Source of the DNA: Novosphingobium sp.
GTDB lineage: Bacteria; Pseudomonadota; Alphaproteobacteria; Sphingomonadales; Sphingomonadaceae
Direction of reading: 5' to 3'
Length of the DNA: 64,000 nt
Assembly (NCBI RefSeq): GCF_030696665.1
Contig: NZ_JAUYRV010000046.1
Span: forward strand, 62,001 to 126,000
The position numbers and the translations under genes are program-made. Under the pieces are notes generated by a model. The model was not told the origin of the DNA and did not search any database. It saw only the letters and a list, made by a program, of their open reading frames with translations. Below are positions 8,757-17,768 of this stretch, piece after piece (positions within the stretch are counted from its first letter, which is position 1; every line of letters starts with the position of its first letter).

Positions 8757-9950
8757 TTGTACCGGGGAATGCTCTTGCGCGTTAAGGTCTTGGCGGTTCT
8801 GGCGATTGTTGCTGTCGGCATGGTGCCGGTGCAGGCGGCTGCCCCGGTGGTAGATACGCGGGTCAACGTTGCGCCCATGCCTCAGATCGACGCGCCGATT
8901 GCGCTTCTGCTGGATGTGGGATCTGGGCGCACGCTTTATGCGCGTGACGTCCATCGCCGTTTCGTGCCCGCATCGATCACCAAGATCATGACCAGTTATG
9001 TGGCATTCGATTTGCTGACGAAGGGCAAGTTGCGGCTCGATCAGAGGATCGGAATGCGGCCCGATACATTCCGTGAATGGCACAATGTGGGCAGCACAAT
9101 GTTCCTGCCCGCCGATGCGCAGCCGACCGTGGCGGAACTGATCGAGGGGATTGTGACCGTTTCGGCCAACGACGCCTGCGTCGTGCTGGCGGAGGGCGCG
9201 GTTGGGTCGGTTCCTGCATTCACCAAGCTGATGAACGAGGCGGCGGCGGATCTGGGCATGCGTGACAGCCACTTCAACACGCCGAACGGCTGGATGGACG
9301 AAGGCCAGACATATGTCAGCGCCGCCGATCTTGCGACACTCAGCGGCGCGTTGATGACGCGTTTTCCCGAGCTTTACCGCCGGTTTTATGGTCATGCCGA
9401 GATGACGTGGGGCGGGATCACGCAGCCCAACCACAATCCGCTTTATGGCGTGGTCGAAGGCGCGGACGGGGTGAAGACCGGGTTCACCAACGAGGCGGGC
9501 TATGGCTTTGTCGGCTCGGCTGAGCGCGGCGGGCGCAGGTTGGTGATGGTGCTGGGCGGTTATGACCGGCCCAACTTACGCGCCATCCAATCGCGCGCAT
9601 TCATCGAGTGGGGATTTGGTGCGTGGGAAGCGCAACCACTGTTTGCCAAAGGCGCGACGGTGGGGGCTGCGGTGGTGCAGGGCGGGGCCGCGCGGGAAGT
9701 GCCGCTTCTTGCGCCAAGAGGATTGAGCGTGACGGTGCCGCGTGGTGCCAAGCCGCGCTACACCCTCGCCGTGCGATACAAGGGACCGTTGAAAGCGCCG
9801 ATTGCCAAGGGTGAGACGGTGGCAAGTCTGCTTGTGCGCATGCAGGGGGAGCCGGTGCATGTGTTGCCGCTGGTTGCGGGTGCGGAGGTGCGGAAGGGCG
9901 GCATGGTTGACCGCTTGCGCGACGGCGCTTTGGGTGTCGTGGGCCTGTGA
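8757..9950 (+). CDS. D-alanyl-D-alanine carboxypeptidase (PBP5/6 type)
   Basis: 397 residues. Penicillin-binding serine peptidase that trims the terminal D-Ala of the stem peptide in the periplasm. The three family motifs are complete: S73-I-T-K76, S136-A-N138 and K240-T-G242. A signal peptide covers about 1-28. The C-terminal third has the beta-rich domain of the family, though a clear amphipathic anchor helix is not obvious. The TTG at 8757 is preferred because GGGAGG sits six bases upstream; the in-frame ATG at 8769 would be too far from it. The end overlaps tmk by four bases (GTGA). Confidence 0.93.
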   Translation: MYRGMLLRVKVLAVLAIVAVGMVPVQAAAPVVDTRVNVAPMPQIDAPIALLLDVGSGRTLYARDVHRRFVPASITKIMTSYVAFDLLTKGKLRLDQRIGMRPDTFREWHNVGSTMFLPADAQPTVAELIEGIVTVSANDACVVLAEGAVGSVPAFTKLMNEAAADLGMRDSHFNTPNGWMDEGQTYVSAADLATLSGALMTRFPELYRRFYGHAEMTWGGITQPNHNPLYGVVEGADGVKTGFTNEAGYGFVGSAERGGRRLVMVLGGYDRPNLRAIQSRAFIEWGFGAWEAQPLFAKGATVGAAVVQGGAAREVPLLAPRGLSVTVPRGAKPRYTLAVRYKGPLKAPIAKGETVASLLVRMQGEPVHVLPLVAGAEVRKGGMVDRLRDGALGVVGL

Positions 9951-10573
9951 GCGGACGTTTCATTGCGCTGGAAGGCGGGGAAGGCGTCGGCAAATCAACG
10001 CAGGGGCGCATGCTTGCCGAGGCGCTGCGGGCGCGGGGAATTGACGTTGTGACGACGCGCGAGCCGGGCGGCACCGCCGGCGCCGAAGCAATTCGTGCGA
10101 TGCTGCTGTCCACCGAAGGCGATGGTTGGGGCGCGCGTGCGGAGGCGCTGTTGTTTGCAGCGGCACGCGCTGACCACGTCGAGAAGCTGATCCTGCCAGC
10201 AGTTGCACGCGGGGCGTGGGTGGTGTGCGATCGTTATGTGGACAGCAGCCGCGCCTATCAGGGCGGTGGCGGTGGGCTTTCAGATAACGATGTGATGACG
10301 CTGCATCGCATTGGTAGCGCGGGGCTTTTACCCGACCTCACGGTGCTGCTGGCGGTGCGGCCCGAGGTTTCGGCAGAGCGCCTTGCCTTGCGCGATGGCG
10401 GCGCGGCGGATCGGATTGGCGGGCGCGGTGCCGACTATCACGCGCGGGTAGCAGCCGCGTTCCGCGCCTTCGCCGAGGCTGAGCCGGGACGCTTTGCCGT
10501 GGTTGACGCCGAAGGTTCGCCAGAGGAAGTGCATGGCCGGGTCATGGCAGAGCTGATGGAACGACAATCGTGA
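9947..10573 (+). CDS. tmk: Thymidylate kinase
   Basis: 208 residues. Phosphorylates dTMP to dTDP for DNA synthesis. The P-loop is GGEGVGKST (about 10-18), the substrate motif is CDRYVDSS, and an Arg-rich lid RIGGRG follows. GTG start inside the GTGA stop/start overlap with the carboxypeptidase gene; its own stop overlaps the GTG of holB in the same way, so these genes are translationally coupled. The tmk-holB-metG-tatD order is common in alphaproteobacteria. Confidence 0.96.
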   Translation: MSGRFIALEGGEGVGKSTQGRMLAEALRARGIDVVTTREPGGTAGAEAIRAMLLSTEGDGWGARAEALLFAAARADHVEKLILPAVARGAWVVCDRYVDSSRAYQGGGGGLSDNDVMTLHRIGSAGLLPDLTVLLAVRPEVSAERLALRDGGAADRIGGRGADYHARVAAAFRAFAEAEPGRFAVVDAEGSPEEVHGRVMAELMERQS

Positions 10574-11526
10574 TCGGGCATGAGGAACCGTGGCGGGCAT
10601 GGCGTTCGGCCCTGGCGGGGGACCGGATGCATCACGGATGGCTGCTGGCCGGGCGCGAAGGACTGGGCAAGGCGAGCTTTGCGCGGGCAGCGGCGGCCGA
10701 ACTGGTGACCGAACCGGGGGTGCCGCAACCGCCGGTGGAAGCGCACCCCGATATCCTCGTGCTGTCACCGCTGCCCGCCAATGATGATGAGGTGAAGAAG
10801 CGTGACGAGGGCAAACCCTATCAACTGAAGCGCAGCATATCGGTCGATCAGGTGCGCGGCCTTCAGCGGCGGCTGACGACGCGTCCGACGCTGGGCGCGC
10901 GGCGGGCGGTGATTATCGATTCGGCTGATCTGCTGGAGAAAAGCGCGATCAACGCGCTGCTGAAGAGCCTTGAGGAGCCGCCGCAGGGGACGTTTTTTCT
11001 GCTGGTCGTCCATGCACTTGGTCGATTGCTGCCAACCGTGCGGTCGCGCTGCCTGATCGTTCGGTTTCATCCACTAAGCGATGCCGACGTCGCGCGGGCG
11101 CTGGATGCGGCGGCACCGGAACTGAATGACGAGACACGGCGCGCTGCGCTGGCGGTCTCGGGCGGCTCCCCGGGGGCTGCGCTGGCCTTTGCCGAGCAGG
11201 ATCTGGGGCGCGCGCAGGCGATTTTCGAAAAGCTGATCGAGCGGGGTGACCGCGATATGAGTCTGCGGGCAGCGCTTTCCGGCGCAATCGGGGCACGGCC
11301 TGACCGTGAGCGGATCGGCGCAGCGATTGAGGCTGCACGGATGACCGTAGTGCGAGCGCTGGAGCATGTTGACGACGCCGGAAAGCTGCGTCTGGCTGAA
11401 GCCCATGCCAAGTTGGTCAAACTTGCGGGTGACGCGCCAATCTACAACTACGATCCGGCTATGCTGATGTTGGAAATCGGCTCCTTGCTGGCATCGGCTG
11501 GGCCGACTAGGGAAGGCGTTCGATAA
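10570..11526 (+). CDS. holB: DNA polymerase III delta' subunit
   Basis: 318 residues. Clamp-loader AAA+ subunit that helps load the sliding clamp. It has a Walker-A-like GREGLGKAS with Ala where Ser/Thr is usual, sensor/lid features such as KSLEEPPQGTFFLL, and the Arg motif RSRC of delta'. The usual delta' zinc Cys cluster is not visible, as in many alphaproteobacterial delta' proteins. GTG start overlaps the tmk stop by four bases; metG follows after 35 bases. Confidence 0.9.
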   Translation: MIGHEEPWRAWRSALAGDRMHHGWLLAGREGLGKASFARAAAAELVTEPGVPQPPVEAHPDILVLSPLPANDDEVKKRDEGKPYQLKRSISVDQVRGLQRRLTTRPTLGARRAVIIDSADLLEKSAINALLKSLEEPPQGTFFLLVVHALGRLLPTVRSRCLIVRFHPLSDADVARALDAAAPELNDETRRAALAVSGGSPGAALAFAEQDLGRAQAIFEKLIERGDRDMSLRAALSGAIGARPDRERIGAAIEAARMTVVRALEHVDDAGKLRLAEAHAKLVKLAGDAPIYNYDPAMLMLEIGSLLASAGPTREGVR

Positions 11527-11561
11527 CGACGCGGATTCCTTGCAAGAAAGCGACTGGCCCA

Positions 11562-13127
11562 ATGGGCGAACCCTATTACATCACCACCGCCATTTCCTAC
11601 CCCAACGGCAAGCCGCACATCGGCCACGCCTATGAGGCAATTGCCGCCGACGTGATTGCGCGGTTCCAGCGGGCGATGGGGCGCGATGTGCGGTTTCAGA
11701 CCGGGACCGATGAGCATGGGCTGAAGATGGCCCAGAAAGCGCGCGAGCTGGGCGTCACACCGCGCGAGCTGTCAGATGAAATGTCATCGTATTTCATAAA
11801 GATGTGCGATGAATTGAATGTGTCATATGACGTGTTCATCCGCACCACCGAGCCGCGCCATCACGAATCCGTGCAGGAACTCTGGCGGCGCATGGAAGCG
11901 AACGGCGACTTGTACCTTGACCGTTACGAGGGCTGGTATTCGGTTCGCGACGAGGCATTTTATGACGAAAGCGAACTCGTGGCCGGGGAGGGGGGCGAAA
12001 AGCTCTCTCCGCAGGGCACACCGGTGGAATGGACTGTCGAAGGGAGTTGGTTCTTCCGGCTTTCAAAATATGCCGAGCCGCTGCTGAAGCTGTACAACGA
12101 GCACCCGGAGTTCGTTCAGCCGGATAGCCGCCGCAACGAGGTTGCCCGTTTCGTTGAAGGAGGCCTTCGCGATCTTTCAGTTTCGCGGACCAGTTTCGAC
12201 TGGGGCATCAAGGTTCCCGGCAGCGATGGCCACGTGATGTACGTGTGGGTGGATGCACTTACCAACTACCTGACAGGCTTGGGCTTCCCCGATGAAAGTG
12301 GTGATTTTGCAAAGTATTGGCCTGCAAACCTCCACTTGATTGGCAAAGATATTGTCCGGTTCCACACGGTCTATTGGCCAGCATTTTTGATGAGTGCAGG
12401 CTTGGCCGTGCCAAAGCAGGTGTTCGGCCACGGCTTCCTGCTCAACCGTGGTCAGAAGGAATCAAAATCGCTCGGTAACGTCACCGATCCGATCGATCTG
12501 GCCGAAAGGTTCGGTGTCGACCAATTGCGCTATTTCCTGATGCGTGAAGTGGCGTTCGGGCAAGACGGTTCGTACTCGCCCGAAGCCATTGTGATGCGGT
12601 GCAACGCCGAACTGGCGAACAGTTACGGCAACCTTGTGCAACGTACACTTTCCATGATTTTCAAAAACATGGATGGAAAACTTGAGAAGTTTGAAACGGC
12701 TGAGCCGGACGACGTACTGCTTGCGACCGTGGCCTACGCTTGCCGCGAGGAATTGCCGCGCGAGTTCGAAGCCCTGAACTTCTCGGTGGGCATCGAGGCG
12801 TGGATGCGCGCTGTCTTTGCGTGCAACGCCTATGTGGATGAGCAGGCTCCCTGGGCACTGCGCAAAACTGACCCGGAGCGCATGAAAGCCGTGCTGCTGA
12901 CACTGTTCATGGCCATCCGCGACCTGACCATCGCCATCGCTCCGGTCGTCCCGGGGTCAGCGGCCGGTGTGCTGGATCAACTGGGCGTTCCCCACGACGA
13001 ACGTGGCTTCGCCGCTTTGACCGATGCTGACTGGTACATGGCGCGCGTGGCGAAAGGTGAGACGCTGGCGCAGCCAGTGCCGGCGTTTCCGCGCCTTGAA
13101 CTGCCCGAAGAGTCTGCCACGGCATGA
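11562..13127 (+). CDS. metG: Methionyl-tRNA synthetase
   Basis: 521 residues. Class I synthetase charging tRNA-Met in the cytoplasm. The HIGH motif appears as PHIGH (18-22) and the KMSKS motif as KESKS (299-303). The C-terminal anticodon-binding domain contains the conserved NSYGNLVQR. It is of the shorter type without a C-terminal tRNA-binding extension and without an evident zinc Cys knot. The ATG at 11562 opens the conserved GEPYYITTAI. Its TGA overlaps the ATG of the TatD gene (ATGA). Confidence 0.97.
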   Translation: MGEPYYITTAISYPNGKPHIGHAYEAIAADVIARFQRAMGRDVRFQTGTDEHGLKMAQKARELGVTPRELSDEMSSYFIKMCDELNVSYDVFIRTTEPRHHESVQELWRRMEANGDLYLDRYEGWYSVRDEAFYDESELVAGEGGEKLSPQGTPVEWTVEGSWFFRLSKYAEPLLKLYNEHPEFVQPDSRRNEVARFVEGGLRDLSVSRTSFDWGIKVPGSDGHVMYVWVDALTNYLTGLGFPDESGDFAKYWPANLHLIGKDIVRFHTVYWPAFLMSAGLAVPKQVFGHGFLLNRGQKESKSLGNVTDPIDLAERFGVDQLRYFLMREVAFGQDGSYSPEAIVMRCNAELANSYGNLVQRTLSMIFKNMDGKLEKFETAEPDDVLLATVAYACREELPREFEALNFSVGIEAWMRAVFACNAYVDEQAPWALRKTDPERMKAVLLTLFMAIRDLTIAIAPVVPGSAAGVLDQLGVPHDERGFAALTDADWYMARVAKGETLAQPVPAFPRLELPEESATA

Positions 13128-13903
13128 TGCTGATAGATTCCCACTGCCACCTCAACTACAAGGGACTTGTCGAAAGTCAGCCTCAAGTGCTTGATCGCGC
13201 GCGTGAAACTGGTGTTCGAGGGTTCCTCAATATTTCCACTCGCCAGCGTGAATGGGCCGACATCGTCAGCACCGCAGAGCGTGAGAGCGATGTCTGGGCG
13301 AGCGTTGGCATTCATCCGCACGAAGCTGATAGCCACGCCGATCTGGGCGAAGCGGTGCTGCTGGAAGCTGCGGCACATCCGCGTGTGATTGGCATTGGTG
13401 AAACGGGTCTTGATTACTTCTACGATCATTCAGACCGGCAGGTGCAGCAGGATCTGTTCCGCGTGCATATCCGCGTTGCACGGGAGACAGGGCTGCCGAT
13501 CATCGTCCACACGCGCGATGCAGAGGACGATACGACCCGGATTATCGCTGAGGAGATGGGGAGGGGCGCTTTCCCGGCACTGATCCACTGCTTCACAGCT
13601 TCGGCACCATTCGCTGCGAAAATGCTGGAACTGGGGCTTTCGATCTCGCTTTCGGGGATCGTGACATTCAAGAATGCCAAGGACTTGCAGGCGATTGCTG
13701 CGGAGTTGCCTGAAGATCGTCTGCTGGTTGAGACCGACGCGCCGTTTTTGGCGCCAGTGCCGCATCGCGGGAAAACCTGCGAGCCTGCGTTCGTCGCAGA
13801 TACCTGCGCTTTTGTCGCCGGATTGCGCGGGACGAGCAAGGAGGCGCTCGCCGACACGACGGGAGCAAACTTCTTCAGACTGTTCAGCAAGGCAGTGCTG
13901 TGA
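13124..13903 (+). CDS. TatD family metal-dependent DNase
   Basis: 259 residues. TIM-barrel amidohydrolase-type metal enzyme, usually a 3'-5' exonuclease or deoxyribonuclease. Metal ligands are visible as D5-S-H7-C-H9, the central IGETGLDYFYDH, IHCFTAS and VETDAPFLAP. Start and stop are both four-base overlaps, with metG (ATGA) and the hydrolase gene (GTGA), so it is embedded in the operon. The physiological substrate is not certain for this family. Confidence 0.92.
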   Translation: MMLIDSHCHLNYKGLVESQPQVLDRARETGVRGFLNISTRQREWADIVSTAERESDVWASVGIHPHEADSHADLGEAVLLEAAAHPRVIGIGETGLDYFYDHSDRQVQQDLFRVHIRVARETGLPIIVHTRDAEDDTTRIIAEEMGRGAFPALIHCFTASAPFAAKMLELGLSISLSGIVTFKNAKDLQAIAAELPEDRLLVETDAPFLAPVPHRGKTCEPAFVADTCAFVAGLRGTSKEALADTTGANFFRLFSKAVL

Positions 13904-14667
13904 AGCTGACGATCCTTGGCTCTGGCACCTCAACCGGCGTGCCCCGGATCGGCAATGATTGGGGCGATTGCGACCCGAACGAGCCGCGCAACCGGCGCAC
14001 GCGCGTGGCAATCATGGTCGAAGGTGAGGATGGCAGCCGGTTGCTCGTGGATACGCCGACAGATCTTCGGCATCAGTTCCTGAGTTGCGGGATCGACCGA
14101 GTGGACGGAGTGCTGTGGACGCATGACCATGCCGACCACTGTCACGGCATCGATGACCTGCGCCCTTTGCGCTATGGCCGTGCGGGACCAATACCAGGCT
14201 ATGCGGCGTCTGAAACCGTGCGACGTCTGCGCCAGCGTTTTGGCTATGTCTTTGCCGGGCAGCACGGCTATCACACGATTGTTGAATTGGACAATCTGGA
14301 TCGCGTACGGATGATTTGCGGCATCGGTATTGGACATTGCCAAATGCCCCACGGGCCGGCGCAGTCGACCGCATTTCGCTTTGATCAGGACGGAAAAACA
14401 ATAGGTTACGCGACAGACTTCAGCGAGATTACCGATGAGATGATTGACCTGTTTTACAAGGTCGATGTACTTGTGGTGGATTGCCTACGGCGCAAACCGC
14501 ATCCCACGCACTCACATCTTGAAATGGCGCTGGAACTCATCGAGGCGACGCGCGCCGGGCGTGGCGTGCTGACGCATCTCGACAAATCTATGGATTATCA
14601 GACACTCAGCGCCGAGACGCCGGATCACGTTGAGCCGGCATTTGACGGCATGGAGATCGTTGTATGA
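13900..14667 (+). CDS. Metallo-beta-lactamase-fold hydrolase, PhnP-like
   Basis: 255 residues. The two-zinc motif H75-D-H77-A-D79-H80 (THDHADHCHG) is intact, with later ligands in MPHG, YATDFSE and DCLRRKPHPTHSH. The N-terminus LGSGTSTGVPRIG matches the cyclic-phosphodiesterase PhnP-like branch. There are no phosphonate genes nearby; in alphaproteobacteria this gene usually follows tatD, so its real role is probably general phosphodiester hydrolysis. GTG start, four-base overlap with the TatD gene; its stop overlaps the next small gene. Confidence 0.87.
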   Translation: MKLTILGSGTSTGVPRIGNDWGDCDPNEPRNRRTRVAIMVEGEDGSRLLVDTPTDLRHQFLSCGIDRVDGVLWTHDHADHCHGIDDLRPLRYGRAGPIPGYAASETVRRLRQRFGYVFAGQHGYHTIVELDNLDRVRMICGIGIGHCQMPHGPAQSTAFRFDQDGKTIGYATDFSEITDEMIDLFYKVDVLVVDCLRRKPHPTHSHLEMALELIEATRAGRGVLTHLDKSMDYQTLSAETPDHVEPAFDGMEIVV

Positions 14668-14834
14668 GCGGTGACGACATCGTCAGGCTGATCGCGATTG
14701 CAATGGCTCTGGTGCTGCTGGCCGCCAATCTGCGCGGAAAACAGATCGGATTGTCTGAAGGGCTGCGCATGGCTGCATTGTGGGCGTTTCTGTTTGTCGC
14801 CGTGGCGCTGGTGTTCACGGCTATCGGGTGGTGA
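14664..14834 (+). CDS. Small two-helix membrane protein (56 aa)
   Basis: The ATG lies in an ATGA overlap with the end of the hydrolase gene. The protein begins MSGDDIVRLIAIAMALV and ends FTAIGW. Two hydrophobic helices (about 6-21 and 35-54) flank a short polar loop with NLRGKQIGLSE. The strict stop/start coupling and clean transmembrane pattern argue for a real gene despite the length. No family is recognised and the function is unknown; it closes the + strand operon that starts at mltB. Confidence 0.7.
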   Translation: MSGDDIVRLIAIAMALVLLAANLRGKQIGLSEGLRMAALWAFLFVAVALVFTAIGW

Positions 14835-14904
14835 CGCGGCGCTTCGTTTTCACCTCTAGTTTACATAATACTTATTATCAAGTTTGATTGAATGGACCAA
14901 TGCG

Positions 14905-15681
14905 ATGGCAGCAACGGCAACTACACCCAATCTTGACCGCCTACTTGGCATTATGGCGCGGCTGCGCGATCCGCGGCGTGGATGCGAATGGGATTGCGCG
15001 CAGACATTCACGACGATTGCGCCTTATACGATTGAGGAAGCCTACGAGGTCGATGATGCGATTGCGCGCGGCGATATGGCAGCGTTGAAAGAAGAACTCG
15101 GCGACTTGCTGCTACAGGTAGTGTTCCATGCGCGAATGGCTGAGGAGCAAGGCCTCTTCTCATTTGAAGATGTGGCGTCCGCGATTTCGGACAAGATGGA
15201 AGCGCGCCATCCGCATGTGTTCGGCGATGAAAGCGATGAAGGCCAATCGCGTGAGGATCGCTGGGAAACCGCGAAGGCCGCAGAACGTGCGTCAAAGGGT
15301 GCGCAAAGTGCGATGGATGGCGTTGCGCTGGCATTACCGGGGCTGATGCGCGCCGAGAAGCTGCAAAAGCGTGCAGCCAGACAAGGCTTTGATTGGCCCG
15401 ATGCACAAGGTGCTGCCGCAAAGGTTTTTGAAGAAATTGAGGAACTTCGTGAGGCTTCTTCAGAAGATGAACGCACTGAGGAAGCCGGTGATCTGCTGTT
15501 TGCAGCGGTTAACTTGGTGCGCAAATATGGCGTGCCGCCCGAAGACGCGCTCCGGGCGGCAAACGCCAAATTTGAGCGGCGCTTCCGGGGCATGGAAGCG
15601 CGCGCCGAGGGCGAGTTTGCCTCGCTTCCGCTCGATCAGCAGGAAGCCCTGTGGCAGGCGGTCAAGCAGTCAGAGCGGTGA
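14905..15681 (+). CDS. mazG: Nucleoside triphosphate pyrophosphohydrolase
   Basis: 258 residues from the ATG at 14905; a TTG at 14884 is in frame but has no ribosome site. Hydrolyses (d)NTPs to monophosphate and pyrophosphate, cleaning the nucleotide pool. It has two MazG folds: the first with EEAYEVDDAI and EELGDLLLQ, the second with FEEIEELREAS and EEAGDLLFA. An AT-rich 70-bp gap (14835-14904, with TTTACATAATACTTATTAT) precedes it and probably holds its promoter. The 3' end overlaps convergent hflX by 20 bp. Confidence 0.94.
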   Translation: MAATATTPNLDRLLGIMARLRDPRRGCEWDCAQTFTTIAPYTIEEAYEVDDAIARGDMAALKEELGDLLLQVVFHARMAEEQGLFSFEDVASAISDKMEARHPHVFGDESDEGQSREDRWETAKAAERASKGAQSAMDGVALALPGLMRAEKLQKRAARQGFDWPDAQGAAAKVFEEIEELREASSEDERTEEAGDLLFAAVNLVRKYGVPPEDALRAANAKFERRFRGMEARAEGEFASLPLDQQEALWQAVKQSER

Positions 15682-17017
15682 AGCGGCCCAGTTCGCGCTG
15701 TGTAAGACGAACTTTTATGCGCATCGCGGGTTCATTTTCGGCCCCATCAATCTGATTTTCTTCAAGAATGTCACCATGCGCATGGAGCCATGCCAGACGT
15801 TGCCCGTCTGACAGCGGCACGGTGAGTTCGAGCGTCTGCGCTCCACCGGTCAGCATCTTGCTGAGTTGGTCAAGCAGGAGATCGACGCCCTCACCCGTCA
15901 GCGCCGAGATGGGAACCACCGGAACGTCGGTAATCTTGGCCGCGATGAGATCGTGCCGCATCGCCTGCTCCTCGGCGGTGAGCATATCCCACTTGTTCCA
16001 CGCCTCGATCACGGGGACGAGAGGCTCCCCCTCCCCGTTGACGCCGAGATCAGCAAGTATCTGTTCGACTTCGGTTTTCTGGTCTGCCGTGGCCGGGTTG
16101 GCGACGTCGCGGACGTGTACGATCAGATCGGCCGCAGTCACCTCTTCGAGCGTGGCGCGGAACGCTGCGACGAGTTGGGTGGGGAGATCCGAGATGAAGC
16201 CCACGGTATCGGACAGGATCGCCTTGTCCACGCCGGGAAGCCGGATTGCACGCATCGTGGGATCGAGCGTGGCGAAGAGCAGGTCTTCGGCCATCACATC
16301 GGCGCCGGTCAGGCGATTGAAAAGAGTCGACTTTCCGGCGTTGGTGTACCCGACCAGAGCGATCACCGGCCACGGCGCGCGCTGGCGGCGTTCACGATGG
16401 AGGCCGCGCGTGCGGCGCACTTGCTCAAGCTCTTTGCGCAGCCGCGACATGCGGCTACGGATCTGACGGCGGTCCGCCTCGATCTGGGTTTCACCGGGGC
16501 CGCCAAGGAAGCCGAAGCCGCCGCGCTGGCGTTCCAAGTGGGTCCAAGAACGGACGAGCCGCCCCGCCTGATAATCCAGATGTGCAAGTTCGACTTGCAG
16601 GCGGCCTTCCGCTGTGGCTGCGCGCTCGCCGAAGATTTCCAGGATCAGGCCCGTGCGGTCGATGACCTTGCGCTTGAGCTTGTCTTCGAGGTTGCGCTGC
16701 TGGATCGCCGAGAGAGCGCCATCCACGATGACCAGTTCGGCATCTGACTGATTGCAAGCCACAGCCATCCGCTCGACCTGACCTTCACCGAACAGCGTGG
16801 CTGGGCGAACGGCGCGGATCGGCAGGATGAAGGCGTCAACCACCTCGATGCCGATGGCGTGGGCAAGGCCCTGCCCTTCCTCAAGCCGGGACTCAGCGTC
16901 TGCGCCGAGGCCCCCTCCCCGCTGCTTTATGTCAGGGAGGACGACGACGGCGCGCGCGCCACGGGTGACTTCACCGGCTATGTCGCCGGTATTATTGCCA
17001 AATTCAAAAGTACTCAG
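15662..17017 (-). CDS. hflX: Ribosome-associated GTPase HflX, probable CTG start
   Basis: 451 residues if started at CTG 17017. HflX binds 50S subunits and splits stalled or hibernating ribosomes. GTPase motifs: GYTNAGKST (G1), DTVGF (G3), NKWD (G4), after the HflX domain with GPGETQIE. The first ATG/GTG/TTG-type codon is the GTG at 16843, which would cut off the conserved N-terminal strand [10 protein letters not shown] and the following segment. The frame is open and HflX-like back to 17017, where CTG forms a CTGA overlap with the hfq stop and a GGTGAGG lies a few bases upstream. That non-canonical start is inferred. Last gene of the ntr-hfq block. Confidence 0.9.
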   Translation of the reverse strand: MSTFEFGNNTGDIAGEVTRGARAVVVLPDIKQRGGGLGADAESRLEEGQGLAHAIGIEVVDAFILPIRAVRPATLFGEGQVERMAVACNQSDAELVIVDGALSAIQQRNLEDKLKRKVIDRTGLILEIFGERAATAEGRLQVELAHLDYQAGRLVRSWTHLERQRGGFGFLGGPGETQIEADRRQIRSRMSRLRKELEQVRRTRGLHRERRQRAPWPVIALVGYTNAGKSTLFNRLTGADVMAEDLLFATLDPTMRAIRLPGVDKAILSDTVGFISDLPTQLVAAFRATLEEVTAADLIVHVRDVANPATADQKTEVEQILADLGVNGEGEPLVPVIEAWNKWDMLTAEEQAMRHDLIAAKITDVPVVPISALTGEGVDLLLDQLSKMLTGGAQTLELTVPLSDGQRLAWLHAHGDILEENQIDGAENEPAMRIKVRLTQRELGRFTALTA

Positions 17018-17589
17018 GAATCCTCACCATCCCAGTCGCCGGTGAGGTCAACGTGACCGGCAGGCTGAATTGTCGAAACGGCATGCTTATAAGCGAGTTG
17101 CACGTAGCCCTCACGCTCAAGCAGCATGCAGAAAAGGTCATAAGAAGCGACACGGCCCTGCAGCATCACGCCGTTGACCAGAAACATTGTGACCTGCACG
17201 GCAGCATCGCGCACGCTGGACAGGAACACTTCCTGCAGCAGGCGCGCCTTCTTGCCGTTTTCCTCACCCCCGGACTGGAAGTGAGCGACCGAAAGCTGCT
17301 GGGCCGGCATAATCGTGGAAATCGCGTGCTTGTAGACAAGCTGCGACTGGCCATCGCGGCGCAACAGGATCGAAAAATTGTCGAACCACGTGACGATGCC
17401 CTGCAGCTTTACACCCTTCACGAGGAACATCGTGACCGGAACCTTGTTCTTGCGCAGGTGGTTGAGGAACAGATCCTGAAGGTTCTGCCCTTTGCCGCCG
17501 CTGGGGGCAGCCACTGGCACCGGCGTTTCCGCCACGGGTGCAGGTTCAGCCTTCGGTTTCGGGCGCGCGGTAAGCGTTTTGCCGGTCAT
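17014..17589 (-). CDS. hfq: RNA chaperone Hfq with two tandem Sm domains
   Basis: 191 residues from the ATG at 17589; normal Hfq is about 75-100. The protein has a Pro/Ala-rich N-terminal tail (1-34) and two complete Hfq cores: residues 35-95 ([31 protein letters not shown]) and 116-176 ([31 protein letters not shown]), then an acidic tip. Both retain Tyr-Lys-His of the Sm2 motif. The second core has Glu for the usual Asp after Gln in NLQD. An in-frame ATG lies at 17604, but GGAG sits nine bases before 17589. A 164-bp gap separates it from ntrX, so hfq may also have its own promoter; a TATAAA lies at 17605-17610. The stop overlaps the proposed hflX start. Confidence 0.95.
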   Translation of the reverse strand: MTGKTLTARPKPKAEPAPVAETPVPVAAPSGGKGQNLQDLFLNHLRKNKVPVTMFLVKGVKLQGIVTWFDNFSILLRRDGQSQLVYKHAISTIMPAQQLSVAHFQSGGEENGKKARLLQEVFLSSVRDAAVQVTMFLVNGVMLQGRVASYDLFCMLLEREGYVQLAYKHAVSTIQPAGHVDLTGDWDGEDS

Positions 17590-17768
17590 TTCTCGTGACT
17601 CCATTTTATATTGGCTCGGGCCCTTAACGGACCTTAGCGATCTGGCCTTCGTGCATAAGCACCCCAGCCGGGTTCAATGTTGAGTTTAAGCTGCTGCGCC
17701 GGTCACGTAAACAGCGGAAATTGCGTTGGGTTCCGAATAAATGCGTATTCACAGTTGCAGTTTCAACG

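Noticed and set aside
17605..17633. TATAAA just upstream of hfq as a firm promoter call
   Set aside because: A -10-like box is present, but no acceptable -35 lies at 16-18 bp. It is mentioned under hfq only.
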